Of a stretch of 64,000 nt of DNA, positions 1 to 18,600 are shown one piece after another. Source of the DNA: Mangifera indica (Eukaryota > Streptophyta > Magnoliopsida > Sapindales > Anacardiaceae); NCBI RefSeq assembly GCF_011075055.1, contig NC_058153.1:8308001-8372000 (forward strand), in the 5' to 3' direction. Made by a program: the position numbers and the translations under genes. Below the pieces are notes generated by a model that saw only the letters and a program-made list of their open reading frames with translations, did no database searches and was not told where the DNA came from. Numbering within the stretch: position 1 is the first letter of the stretch; every line of letters starts with the position of its first letter.

Positions 1-1776
1 AAAGAGTCAAATTGTTATGTTTGGCACTTTCATTCGGTTTGGGTTTAGATTAATTGTGGGTTTAGGCTTGAATGAGTGGTGGTTCTAATAGCTTAGGTTT
101 CTAAACTTGAATTGTTGGGACTAAATTGAAAATTTTAAACCGATAAAATGATTAAATTATCATATTTAAAACATTAAGGTGAGATTTGTAAAAGGATAAT
201 TTTTTTAAATTTTTTCAAAATTTTTTTGTTGATGAAATTACTATATTGCCTTTGTAATGTTTTTTTAACGGAGTTAGATTTTGAGTGAAAAAGTGTGATT
301 TTACGAATTCAGTGACTTGAAAAATGTTTTAAGGCCAAACCTTGGGTAGGAAAATGTAAGTCACTCAATTTAGCTTGCCTACCTGCCTTAGCTTTTGAAC
401 ATAAACTTTAACCCCCATAATTGTAGCTTTCTAACTTTTTCTGTCCTGCCAGTCATTAAACATTTTCTTTTGGTTTTGGCCTCTCTATGTTTGCTCGTGT
501 GTGTATCTAACACAACCATAACATTACATAATCAGGCATTGAGGCTATATTTATCATCAAAGGAGAATTTTATCAAAAGCATAGTACTATAAAATGAGAT
601 CATCCCTTAATGGTTGATTTAAGAAAAAAAAAAGGTAAAATAAAGATTTCAACTTTTAGATTAATTGAATCGGTATACTTATTACTACCAATAAAAGTTA
701 AAAAAAATATATTAGTTTTTTTTAATAAAATTATATATTTAAACAATGAATATATATATATATACACAAATAATAATATATTACCATGTGATTGAATAAT
801 TTTAAATTAAAAATAAAATAATATTTAATTATATAGTAATATATTATCATTTTTATAAAAATTTGTATCCATTATTTGTATAAATAGTGTTGCTTTTCTT
901 TTTTCATGCCGGTAAGAAATCATGGGCTATAGTTATTGAGCGTGGTTTGTTCAAAATAAAGCACGTTAAGAAGAAAGAGGGAAGTAGCTGAGAATCTGAA
1001 TCCACCTACCAAACTCCATTTTCCCAACAACCAGAAGTACTTTTGGAAGAGTTTGAGGCCTCCAGTGCGTTTGTAATAATAACAATACGTCTCTTTGTTG
1101 TTAAAATATATGGTGGCCTCAAAATGTGCCACCAATCCTACAGGGCAAGTAGTTGGAATTGTGCATTCCTAAATCGTGTGCTTTGCTTTTAATGCCTTGT
1201 TTGTCGGACCCTTTTTGAGATCGATATAGTTGGGTAATATAAGATAAAATCATATGCAATGCTTGCCCCTGTATCATCACATATTATTTTATCTTAATTT
1301 TAAAATCATTCAATCACATTATAATACATTTATACAAAATAATATTCAGTTTTAACATTCATTTTTTGTGCACATAGTTGAAAAAAAAAATCATAAAGCA
1401 AACTTGAACTTACATTGTCCTCGTAGAACAGTTACATAAAAGGGAAAAAAACAATATGATCTGTCATTTGAACCACTTTCTTGGTTCTATCATTACAGGG
1501 GAAAAACCGACTTCATTTTACCTAAATTCCCTAGCGGCAATTAATTATCATATTACATGAACAAAAAAATCATTCTTATGGGAAGGGAAAAGAATCACGT
1601 GACCTGACTAGTATAATAGAAGAAAACATTTTTATTGCCGAAATGGCAATGACAATAGACCTATTCATAGATTTCGTTTTATCCCAAACAGGTTGGCCTA
1701 GGCTTATATATGTATCGCAAAGTTCCTTCTAATATTTTTTATCAACATAATACAATATCCGCTTTAGGAAGAATCA
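1..1776. other. Intergenic, 3' flank of the reductase gene
   Basis: AT-rich sequence with no reading frame that looks like a known protein. The short open frames here are under about 70 codons, start in low-complexity sequence and show no domain. A short TA run lies near 750-765. The reductase transcript, read on the minus strand, should end within roughly the last 200 bases of this stretch, but I cannot assign one polyadenylation site. Confidence 0.5.
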
Positions 1777-7514
<5,738 letters not shown>

Positions 7515-7665
7515 GATAATTGTACGAACCGGAGGAAGTAGTGGGCTTCGTGCTTTTGTTAATTGATGTGACCGGGAAGATCTTTGTGGTTGTTGTGAGT
7601 TGTGCTGTGTTTGCTTTGGTGGTGGTTGTTGCTGTGGTGTTGGTGGGAAGAGACGTCCCTGCCCT
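7515..7665 (-). other. CPR: Probable 5' UTR of the reductase gene
   Basis: Between the start codon (7514) and the expected transcription start near 7660-7670, the minus strand is rich in CA and ACC runs (about 7580-7640), typical of a plant leader. No upstream in-frame ATG with a conserved extension was seen. The exact transcription start is inferred from TATA spacing only. Confidence 0.5.
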
Positions 7666-7692
7666 GAAAGAGGGAAGACAGCAAGGGGGACT

Positions 7693-7702
7693 TATTTATA
7701 TA
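7693..7702 (-). promoter_or_regulatory. CPR: TATA box of the reductase gene
   Basis: On the minus strand the sequence is TATATAAATA within CTATATAAATAAG, a near-ideal plant TATA box. It lies about 180-190 bases upstream of the ATG, which leaves a leader of about 150 nt. No other TATA-like motif sits closer to the start. Confidence 0.65.
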
Positions 7703-7735
7703 GAAAGAAAGTTAATAAATAACATTAAAAAATAG

Positions 7736-8384
7736 TTAATTATTTATTATTATTTGCTGTGATTTATAACCAAACCAACGCCTACCAAACCAGACTACTG
7801 CTTACTGGTCAAACCCACCTAACCTCAACTTAACCATGGTTAAGTTTTCAGGACTTCTAGTTAGGAATTAAGAGTTTGAGCCAAAAGTCTAAAATACCCG
7901 TTCTTGTTTTTTCCTTTGGGTTTTTCACAGAGTTGTACAAAAGCTAGGGATAACTTAAGGTACCTGTGTTTTAGTTAAAAAAAGTTTGATCCAATAAAAT
8001 GGGAAAGATGTTATAATATAATGAATATTATATGATTGCAAATTGAAAGATAAAATTATATATAGTTGAAATTTTCTATGTGGCATGGAACGAAGAAACG
8101 AAAGTGAGAATATAGAGAAACATGTTCTTATTGAAAGAGAGATGGATTTGAAATTATATATAAATCTATGTACAAATGGGGGGTCTATATAGACTCCATT
8201 TCCACTGCCAAAGCAAGAGATATCTGGCTAGCTCTCTTCCTGCAATAAATGTAACAATAAATACATTTCCATGAGACTCTTCAAACTTTACAGCATATTA
8301 GAGAAAATTCACAATACTTCCCCTGAACTTTTACCACTTACAAATAATTATATTAATCTTACTAAAGAAAAATTCAATGAAATA
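7736..8384. other. CPR: Reductase upstream region and possible copia LTR remnant
   Basis: Non-coding. The part near 7740-7950 is the distal promoter of the reductase. The part from about 8050 to 8384 lies directly 3' (in minus orientation) of the copia RNase H remnant and includes GGGGTCTATATAGAC, so it may be a leftover of that element's LTR. I could not find its ends. Confidence 0.3.
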
Positions 8385-9240
8385 AAAACCAAAATAGATG
8401 AATGTAATTATTTAATGTTTTGTAAAATAGGGTTGAACGTACTTATATTAGCTCATTAAAAGTCTTACTAAGAAAACCCAATGAGATAAAATTTAGTAAA
8501 GAAAAAAAGAGTATAGTACTCATTTTATCTAATATATGATAAACTTAAACAATTTGCTCCCTCTGATAAGTGCTCATTTTGATGCATACTCCCCATTGAA
8601 TGTAGTGGGATTAATTCGGTTTTCTATTGAGCCGTTGTATACTGAAATTATATACTAACTTTTTAAATATTGATATTAGTAATGTCTTAGTGAACAAATC
8701 TGTAAAATTCTCACTGGATCGTATTTGTTTGACATCAATTTTTTGGCTCTGTTAGGGCTTATAAGTGTAAAAGAATTTCGGTGAGATATGTTTAGTTCTG
8801 TCTCATTTAATGTATCCATCTCTAATTTGAGCAATATGTATTACATTGTCTTCATATAAAATAGAATGAGTATCTATTATAGACGAAAAACTATATGTAT
8901 TTTGGATATGATGGATGACAAACCATAATCATATACATTCTCAACTAGCTTCATAGAGAGTTAAAATCTCTTAATAATTTAAATGTATTGCAACCAAAGT
9001 CTGTTTGGTGGAGCGTTATAATATTGTTATGTCATTATAAGTAAAAATATATCTCATCTATGAGTGGTGCATATCCAACTAAACTAGAATTTTAAAGGGA
9101 TTTGACATAATAGAATGATCTAAAATCTTTAGTTTCACATAGGTAACAAAGTATATGTTTAATTCCGTTCTAATGGCGACGGGCTGGTGTAGAGTTAAAT
9201 CATGGGAATGAATTCGTTGCAAATGATATATCCAAAGGTA
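8385..9240 (-). mobile_element. Ty1/copia remnant, RNase H and 3' tail
   Basis: Not intact. On the minus strand broken frames read as the end of a copia polyprotein: pieces around 9060-9180 match the segment just before and at the start of the RNase H domain (WNGIKHI-type, then LVGYA). The block 8390-9230 is collinear with 51640-52460, for example GAATGTAATTATTTAATGT and TTTGCTCCCT are shared, so both come from one copia family. The right end abuts the Ulp1 pseudogene at about 9240, so one element truncates the other. Many stops and frame changes. Confidence 0.65.
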
Positions 9241-12200
9241 AATCCAAGGTTTGTGAAAGCGCAAAACACTTTATGTGCAACATAAAAATACCGCAGTCAC
9301 CTAAACCCTCACCTTGTTAGGGGATGCCATGCACCACTTACAGTGTCAAGTAATCCTCTCGTGGTGTATACCCAACTATGATCCAAAAACCCATCCCTGC
9401 CAGTAACATTAGGATGAATGTGATGTAGGGTTGCTTTTATCACGTGAGCCTATTATGTTCGTCTATATAAGTTATCTCAGAGTCATATAAGATGATCAAT
9501 CAATCACGTAAATCTAGGATCCCAGTGACCCAATAGGCATAATCAAAGTTTAAAGGGATGAAAACCTATAAACATTGAGAAATTGTAACAGACACACACG
9601 TTGTATATAAGTAAATTATAATGGAAACACATATAAACAATACCCTATTGACACTCTTTATGGTTTGTAAAACAAACTCGACATGTAATCTGCCTCTAAC
9701 ACCTTTGTGAGTAGTTTTGGCCACTCATACTCATCTAGCGAAGTGGTACTCCAACTCTCATATGTCATCATAATATGGCCCACAAAGAATGTGTGGGCCA
9801 TTATCCAACTTTATTGGACGATGACCTACTACTCGTGCTGGTACCGATATAGTAATGTCAAGAAGGAATTTACATAGTGAAATGAATATAAAACATGAAC
9901 TGTACTATGTTTTCACAAATATATAAAATATTTAAACAAAGTTGATGGATATAAACTACTTACATCGTCCATCAGCCACTCGTGTAGTTCAAGAACTGTA
10001 TACTAAAAAGCAATTTTGGACTTCACTACTATGCAATATATTTAATATTAGTTCGATGCTACAACTATGGTGTACCATTTGAGGAAAGCTTCCTCACGTT
10101 ATATAGCAGAGGAGGGAATGGTATTAATCTATCGTTTCGCCCTCAATTTTATTGGATTTATGTACAAAGTGCGAATGAGCCAACCCTTCCGGATGATCCT
10201 ACCATGAGTAGTCCACACCAACTGAAAAATTACATAAAATTGTTAATTCAATATTTCACCTTAATTAACAAACACGATGAAATTAGTTAATGTTACCTTC
10301 TTTACTTATGACGGAGGAGGTTTGGCAGGGAAACCCTCCATTATTGTTAAGTCAACCATTAGTACCCTCGGGATGGACTAGAGAAGTAATTTAATATTAT
10401 TAGTGATCAATATATATATAAATATACATTTAGTTATGGATATACCTCATCATGCTCTCCATATGAAATAACATCTAGTAACTCATCCCCTTATGATCTA
10501 ATATTAATGACCCTTTTACTCGTACTAGGGAGGTCAACAATGAATCATAATTGCTCATCTTGAAAAAATGGAAAAAACAATTTAAATATATATAATAATA
10601 TTTAACTACATTCAATTAACTTAATAATAACAATCTACCTTACTTCTACAATAGAGGGAGACATACATGGAGAACTCTCAATTGATACTCCCTCATGGCA
10701 AGTACCTTATATAAATATTCATAATTAATGTTTCAATGACATTTTATATAAAATATACTAGCAACAATGAATTACAAACCTTGGGTAGGGAAGGTGATGG
10801 AATCGTAAGGCCAATAGGTGTAGGCCTCCCAACACTATTGGAAGTACCCTATATGAAGTTAATATAAATATTAGACAAACAAGTAAATACAATTTACGAA
10901 ACAAATAAATTGTATTTACTTTGTCATATACTCGATTATATCTGACTATGTACGTATTATGATGTCTTCCAAACGACTTATTGGATCCTTCAATCAAGAT
11001 ATCTGAAAAAACATTTGTTCTCATAAGATAGACACCTAGTCTCATAAACCAGAAATCTCACCCAATATCATATTGCCCTAGTTGGCCAATGTAGTATCTA
11101 AGGGGGATAAAATGGGGTGATGCAGTTGATGGACACTCGTGTGTGTTGTGTTTAGTAACAAGGGCATGAATGTTATGAAGATGTGTGGTCTCGGTAGCTA
11201 AGGTCTCAATGGTAGGATATGTAATCTGCTCAGTAACAAGAGCCTGAATATTGGCATGTGTCTCTAGACTAGGGGTCTGAATATCCACAAGTGGCACAAT
11301 CGAAAAAGTTTCATGTCATGTCAAGGAAGACGCTGATGAGGATAAGGATTACTAGGGATCCAACATACTCGTGTAGGCAATAATGTCAGCATACCATCAT
11401 GTAGCCTCTTTAATCTGTGACAGTTGGAGTGAGAAGTAACATCATATTGCTCATTCAAATATATAATTAAATATATTTGCATTAATCAATAAGTTAATCA
11501 ACTAATCAATTAACAATTACTTAACTTATCACTAGTGAATATAATTCTCATATGACTCCATCTAGGAATATTTCTCGTATGCCACTTGAACATTTGTAGA
11601 GATGCATTAACAGCAACCAAGTCCACCCAATTATATAAGGTGTCAATCATCTCGTAGATCTAATACTATAATGTAAACATTAATGTTTAATTCAATTAAT
11701 AATTTTTTCCCTTAACAAATATACACTTACTTGGAATGCGAGTGAGAACACATAGATATCATATTTACACATATCTGGCATTTGATCAGAGCATATCCTA
11801 TCACTCACCTAGGATATCGACTCGTATGTCATTTTCCAAACCAAAACACCTCACGAGTAGAAATTGAAATTGTCCAAATGATTGACCAACTAGAAATACT
11901 CTGCAAATACCTTCTTTTGTCTGTTGTTCCCCAATAACACCATAAAAAGACAATACTATAAGGCTATTTTGACAGCATCGATATTGTCATCCCCCTATGG
12001 CCTCATCAGGAAAACTCGCTCCAAATCTTGATATTGCTCCTTTTGACATTCTCAAAAATAGATCTCTCAAATCCTATCTTTAGATCCTAGTGGAATATAT
12101 GATGAAAGAGCAGTAATCTGACTAAATTATAGCTCGGTCATAAGTACAAACTCGAGTAGACTAAATCTCACGTTAACAACATTACTCTTAAAGCAAAACT

Positions 12201-12400
12201 CATTTCTCCCTAATCTCTAATACAATTGTCATAACATGAATAAGTGCACCAACATTTCGCTAAATCTCGTATCTGGTAATCAGAGCAAATGGTAAAGCAA
12301 GTCCTTTCAAACAATCATAACTATGTCTATGTCATTGTAGATTTTATCCTAGATACTGCGGTTCATTGTACACAAGAAGTAACCTTTACTTGAAAGTGTT
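9240..12400 (-). pseudogene. DUF1985 + Ulp1 (C48) protease transposon gene, decayed
   Basis: Several minus-strand frames, broken by stops and introns or indels, line up in the order known for plant transposon-borne Ulp1 genes. N-terminal part (about 12190-11800): DNIDAVKIAL, then YCLFMVLLGNNRQ and LVNHLDNFNFYS, the DUF1985 pattern. Next (about 11740-11540): MCKYDIYVFSLAFQ and DTLYNWVDLVAVNA. A Thr/His-rich spacer lies at 11058-11297. C-terminal part (about 9560-9280): YWVTGILDLRDW, ILYDSE and GDCGIFMLHIKCFA, matching the C48 peptidase core. The Cys in GDCG is kept, but the catalytic His before W reads as Tyr. Such genes occur in Mutator- and CACTA-like elements; which superfamily applies here is unknown because no terminal repeats were identified. 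Confidence 0.65.
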
Positions 12401-12479
12401 GTACCTCATCCAAGGTTCTTAATTTGTTGTCCTCACGTTTTTTTTATGGGAAATATCCTGTAAAAAAAAATTTATTATT

Positions 12480-13405
12480 ATGACAAAATTGATAAGAATT
12501 TCAAAAAAAAAACATAAAATAGGATACAAAAATAAAAAACAAACCTCAAATTTGAAAACTACACGTAAAAAACACTAAAATGATAAAAATTGAAAAATCA
12601 ACCTGAAATTCGAAAATTACACATCGAAATTCCTTACAACTACAAAAATTGAAAAACCAATTTAAACTTTGAAAACTACACATTGAATTATCCTAAAATG
12701 ATAAACTTGAAAAATAGACCTGAAATTCGAAAACCATATATTGAAATACCTTAAAATGACAAACACTAAAAAACTAACCTAAAATTTGAAAATTATACGC
12801 TGAAAATACCCTAGAATGACAAAAATAAAAAAAATCAACTTAAAATTCAAAAATTACATGTAAAAGAATTCTAGAATGATAAACATAAATAACATATTTG
12901 TATTCGAAAACTACACGTCAAAATATCATAAAATGATAAAAATTGAAAAACCAACCTAAAATTCAAAAACTACAAGTAGAAAAACCTTAAAATGACAATC
13001 ATTGAAAAATGGATCTAAAATTTAAAAACTACACATGAAAATATTCTAGAATTACAAAAATTGAAAAATCAATTTGAGATTTGAAAGTTATATGTAGGAA
13101 AACCCTAGAATGACAAATATCGAAAAACAAACTTGAAATTCAAAAACTACACGTCAAAATACCTTAGAATGACGAAAACCAAAAAATCGACCTAAAATTC
13201 AAAAACTACATTTCGAAAAGTCCAAAAATAATGAATATTGAAAAATCAATCTGAAATTCAAAAATAACACATCAAAATACCCTAGAATTATAAAAACAAA
13301 AAAACAACTTAAAATTCAAAAAACTATACGTCGAAAAATTTTAAAATAACAGTCCTCAAACAACAGACCTGAAATTCGAAAAACCACACGTTAAAAAACC
13401 CTGAA
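12480..13405. repeat. Degenerate ~60-bp minisatellite, about 15 copies
   Basis: A motif like ACCTGAAATTCGAAAACTAC, followed by CCTAAAATGACAAAAATTGA, recurs every 58-62 bases, for example at 12543, 12601, 12659, 12719 and 12777, and on to about 13390. Copies differ at many positions. It lies directly 5' (minus orientation) of the DUF1985/Ulp1 pseudogene, so it may be a subterminal repeat array of that transposon. No coding potential. Confidence 0.85.
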
Positions 13406-13532
13406 ATGAATAAAATAAAATAAAAACATAAAAATATCAATTTATCTATTTTTTGCTCTCTTATAGGTCCTTAAGTTTATAAAAAATCAACTTCACTCCT
13501 AAATTCCCTTGAGGTTACTGTACAAAATATCC

Positions 13533-13669
13533 TTCCTCTCGGGGTTTCCCCTGTAGTTCCCCAAGGTGCTCACTATTTTAATTTTTGCAATTCCACCTCT
13601 TGCACATGGCGTCAACCTAGCCTAGGTGAGATTTTATCCACCTCGGGGCTTCTCAGGGTCCCCGAGGTG
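13533..13669. repeat. GC-rich hairpin block
   Basis: In very AT-rich surroundings, CACCTCGGGG (13639-13648) is followed after 11 bases by its exact reverse complement CCCCGAGGTG (13660-13669). A weaker version, CTCGGGG with TCCCCAAGGTG, lies at about 13537-13567. These would form stem-loops in DNA or RNA. No gene is attached; it probably belongs to the same element as the minisatellite. Confidence 0.75.
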
Positions 13670-14785
13670 TATCGCCGCACAAAAACATCGATTTTCCAAT
13701 AAAAAATTATCATTTCAACATCTTATTTCAATAATAATCGAATTGAAACTTATTATAACACAATATCCATCAACAAATTAAACCAAAACAAACAAGAATT
13801 AACACATTTTATGCATTATTCAAAAACAAAATCTTAAAACTAATAACGCTTAGAATCTTCAACAAGTTAATAAAGTCTAAACAATAAAATGATTCAAACA
13901 TAACAAGAGATGATGTACTAACCTTCTTTGTTATTTTCGTTGCCGAAAAACTCAAAAAATGCCAAAAAAATATGAGGAAGTCGAGCAACCGCTAAACCGT
14001 GAGAACCTCGTGGAAGCCTTAGATTTTCCTCTGAATTCTAATAGTGAATTCAAGGGAAATTTGTATGGAGTATAAAAATTTTTTGGTTTATATACCAAGG
14101 TATTTTAGTCATTTCAGATAAATGGGGTATTTTTGCTTAATGTTTAAATTTTGGGATAATTTCACTTAGAGCCCTAATATTTACAACAATTACCTTAACA
14201 TGCCTAAAAATAACCATCTAAAGGCCATTAATGAGAATAATTTTTATTTATTGTTATAATATTGTAATTTCTCTAAAATCAGTAAAATACTCATAATGAT
14301 CACGTTTCACCCTGTAAAAATTTAGTAATTAACTTTAAAAGGTAATATATATATATATATATATATAAAATTATTATTAGAATATATAAAAAAAGTGTAA
14401 AATTCATGCATTTAGGGATGGCAAAATAGGGAAATGATATGGAATTAATATCGTGGATATATATTTATTTTAAAAAATAGATTAACAGGTGATGGAGAAA
14501 AACCTTATGCATCTAATGTTGAAAATGGAGAGAATTTTTGGTTTCAAATGCTCTCAAGGTTTTACCAAAAATTAAAAAAAAATGTCTTTCAATCATACGT
14601 CATTAAGACTTTTGTGTGTAAATGTCTTTACATGACATCATAAATCCATTTGACATTGGTATACATGTGTCAGCAATTTTAGGACTTGATTTTTTTTTTA
14701 ATATTTTTCAAATTTTTGTCAAATTTTCTTGCCTCAAAAAATGTTGACATACAACACCTTAATAATATTTCCTTTTCTTTTATAA
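13670..14785. other. Non-coding stretch with an AT microsatellite
   Basis: No protein similarity on either strand. It contains a (TA)n run at 14346-14367 and T-rich tracts around 14689-14700 that may be the poly(A) tail side of the neighbouring minus-strand LINE. The sequence near 14090-14180 looks like the outer edge of a DNA transposon, but no partner end was found. Confidence 0.4.
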
Positions 14786-15659
14786 AAATAATTATATTAA
14801 CAAACAAACAACGAAACCTTTAAAAAGGAACCCAAAATTACTCTAAACTCATTTTCTAAGTGAAGAATAACACTTAAACTGGCAAGATTGGACAGCCCTG
14901 TTAAACAAAACCAAAAAAAACCTACACCATCTTCTCTTGAGGGTCTATCAAAAATTCTACCTTGATAGAGCTCAAGAGGAGTGACCAACACAACCTATAC
15001 TTCTGAAACAAAGAGCAGAACAGTCTACCAAGAAAAAACCATACAACAAAGACTATTCAAAAGAACAAAAATAAAATCAGCCACGCCAAGGCTGTCTTTA
15101 GTCACTTCTTGATAGCTATCATTCAACACAGCTAAAGAAGAGCCAAGGCTACAACAGAGATGATCACAACTTGCACAGCACGACTGATTGAAATGTTGGC
15201 GACTGAGGCATGAAAAGCAAAGGACCATAAATCCTAGCAGAAATGCAGCCTGGAAAACAAGATCCGGCATAAAACAGTTGCTGGAGAGTAGTTGAATCCC
15301 AACCAAAACAAACAAAACAACATGGACCAATCACTCACTAAGGAGGTCTTCTTTAAATTAAGACCTGAACAATCTGAGTAGGACGAAACTAGGCTGGGGA
15401 GGGAGAGAGCTAGGCCCAGGCTTGGAAGAGAGAAAACTTCAGTCGGGAGCACTAACACAGAGAGGTATTCCCGGAACAACAGCAACAAAATTGCAATATA
15501 ATACCGCAGCAGATTTGGCATACCATCAACAAGGCTGGAGTCTTGGAAGATCCAGAGAAAGGAAAAACCCCTCGGCTATATGGGGACAACCCCCTTATAG
15601 GGATAATCAGAGGTCTGCAACACAAAAAACATGGTTAACAAAATAAAGCCCAACCCTCC

Positions 15660-18600
15660 CCACAACAAGCTATCATCTTCCTTCTTTGAAAATGCTCATC
15701 GGAAGGCCCCACTTATGAATCATGATCTCATCTCCCCTCGAGTATTTGATCTTTGAGTAAGAAGCAGCTCTCTCTCTAACCTCATTCCTAATATTTTTTA
15801 CTAAAGTTCTAATATCCATTTTGACATTTGCAAAAGCTCTCTTATTGCGTTCCCTCCAAATGAAATAAACACAGGGGCACCTAAGCTTAATCTCACCAGC
15901 CTATGGATCAGATTATTAGAGATCCAAAGTAGAAGCTAAAAGACACATAATTCCTCCAAGAAGCATATTCATACTCCAGCCCACTCCAGCTGAGAATTTC
16001 ATCCCACAGTCTCCTAGTTACCTGGCAAGAGAAGAAGAGATGATCAAGAGATTCCATGGAGTCCTCACAAAAGCTACATATAGCATCATTGATAATCGCA
16101 AACTGACTTAATTTATCCTTTGTATTGAGTCTACCTTTTATAGCAAGTCTTAAGATTATAGAATGCCGTTGGATACAACTTTTGAACCAAAGAATGTTTT
16201 TCCAAGGCACCAAAGACTTCTTTTCTCTGAGGATATCCCAAGCCATATTTAGGCAGAATATTTCAAGGTTGTTTGATTTCCAAGTTATCCTATCTTCTCT
16301 ACCTGACGAGATAAGAGGCAGCAAACTTTTTATCTCAATCAGCTCCTGAGAATTAGCCAAGGGCCATCTCCAAGAACCATCCACAATAACCTCCTTCACT
16401 TTGGCTTATCTACTCAAGCCCGAGTCATATAAAAATCTATCACCATATCTATCCACAAGAGGTCCAAGAGGATGCCAGTTGTCAAACCAAAGAGATATGT
16501 TTTCACCATTTCCTATGATATGAAGGATGTGCTCTTTAACTTGGGTCTTAATTTCAAAATAGATTTCCATGTCCAAGAGCAATCTCGAGGGGCTTTGACC
16601 TCCCGAAAAGATTTATTCTCAAGGTAGTGACTAAGAGCCCATAGAACCCAAAAGGAATCATTATTTCTAGTACATATGTTCCACACATGTCTCACCATTA
16701 CAACCCTATTCCAATCTTTGGTTCTAATAAGCCTATTACCACCTTTATCTTTTCGCAAGCAACCATCTTCATGATCCAACTATGCTTTAGTTTTCTTCAT
16801 CTCCAATCTAGACCAAAAGAAAGCTCTCAAGTTACTGTCCACTTCTTTATGCACACTAGCCAAGAGGATAAAAATGGAAAACCAAAAAGCTTGGATACTT
16901 ATGAGAACAAATTTTACTAGAACTACTCTCCCCATATGAGAGAGGAATATATTTCTTCAAAAGTGGATTCTTCCAAGTAACCTATCAATTAGAGGCTTGC
17001 AATCATCATTCTTCAACTTGGAGGTGATCAAGGGGACTCCTAAATATTTTATAGGGAGAGCTCCTATCTCAAAACCAACAAGATCCACCAATTTTCTATT
17101 CTCTCTATCTTTATCCCTTGAAAAGAATATCTTACTTTTACTTGCATTAGCCTTTGGACTTGACCATGAATGAAAATTTTCCAACGCCTATTTGAGGATA
17201 GTCGAAAAGCACTCTTCCGCTCTAAAAAACAACATTAAATCATCAGCAAAACATAGATGAGTAATTTTTAACTCCTCACCTTTCTTATGAAATTTAAAGC
17301 TCGAGATGAGAGCTCTTTGGTCAAGAAGACCAAATAAGACCTCTATGGCCATAACAAAAAGATACAAAGATAAGGGGTCTCCTTGCCTAAGCCCTCTTAA
17401 ACTGTCCAAAAGTCCTACCAATTTGTCATTGAGGCTTATTAAGTACTTTATTGTAGTAATACATTTTTCGATCCATTACACCACCAACGGGGGAAATCCT
17501 AAGCAATTAAGGATATGAATGATGAATTCCCAACTCACCGAGTCATAAGCCTTCATGATATCAACTTTCATAACATAATTTTTCCTTTTATCCGTCTTTC
17601 TATGATAATCAAAAATGGTCTATTGGCAAGGGGGAATGTTATCTCTAATCTTCCTACCCTTAACAAAAGTTGTTTGGGACTTATAGATAATGTTCGACAA
17701 AACATGTTTAAGTCTGTTGGCAAGAATTTTTGTAATACATTTACAGATTGTATTGCGACATTAAATAAGTCTATAATCATTACAAGACATGATTAGCACA
17801 CTTGGCGATAAGGGCTAAAATAGTGTAATTAATCTCCTTGAGAATCTACCCTGATATAAAGAAGTTACTAATTGCCTCCACCATATCATTTCCCACAACA
17901 CTGCAAACTTTCTTAAAGAAAACTGTATTAAAATTATCTGACCTCGAATATTTGTTGTTCGGCAAACTGAAATGAGTCTTCTTGATCTTTTCTCTAGTTA
18001 TATCTATAACCAAGGAAGCCATTTGGTCCATGGAGATTTTCCTTCTCAAAACATTTTCACATCCCTTAAAGCCTTTTATCTGTCTCTCCTTTTTGAATAG
18101 GTTATAAGGACCTCCTTAATTCCATTATTATCTATCACTAGCTTTAGAAAGTTATTTAGTTATATGATTGATGTTTCTTCTAACCTTGAGATATTTGAAA
18201 AAGAAGTTTGTATTGCTATCACCTTCTTTCAAACATTGGATTCTCGTTTTTTGCTTTGCCAAGGACTTTTCTACTATACTCTTTTTGGTGAAAACCTCTA
18301 TCAAACATCTCTCAAACTTAATAAGAGCTAGATCATTCATATTACTATCAAGAAGTCTTTGGGTGCATAAGAGCTTATCCCCAACGGTTTGAACTGTTTC
18401 AGATATATTCCAAAACTCTATTCAATTCAAGTTTCTCAGTTCACCTTTGAGGATTTTTAGTTTGATTACTAGTTTGAACATAGGGGAGCCATAAATATCT
18501 CTTTTCCACACTTTTTCAACTAATGATAGGAACTTTTCATAGTCAACCCACATATTGAAAAACTTGCAAGACACTTTTCTTCTTTGCTCCTTACCATCAC

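Noticed and set aside
395..795. Two short plus-strand open frames
   Set aside because: Low-complexity, no domain, no promoter context; chance frames in AT-rich DNA.
12480..13405. CRISPR-like array
   Set aside because: Units are degenerate, contiguous and without unique spacers, in a plant nuclear context; it is a minisatellite.
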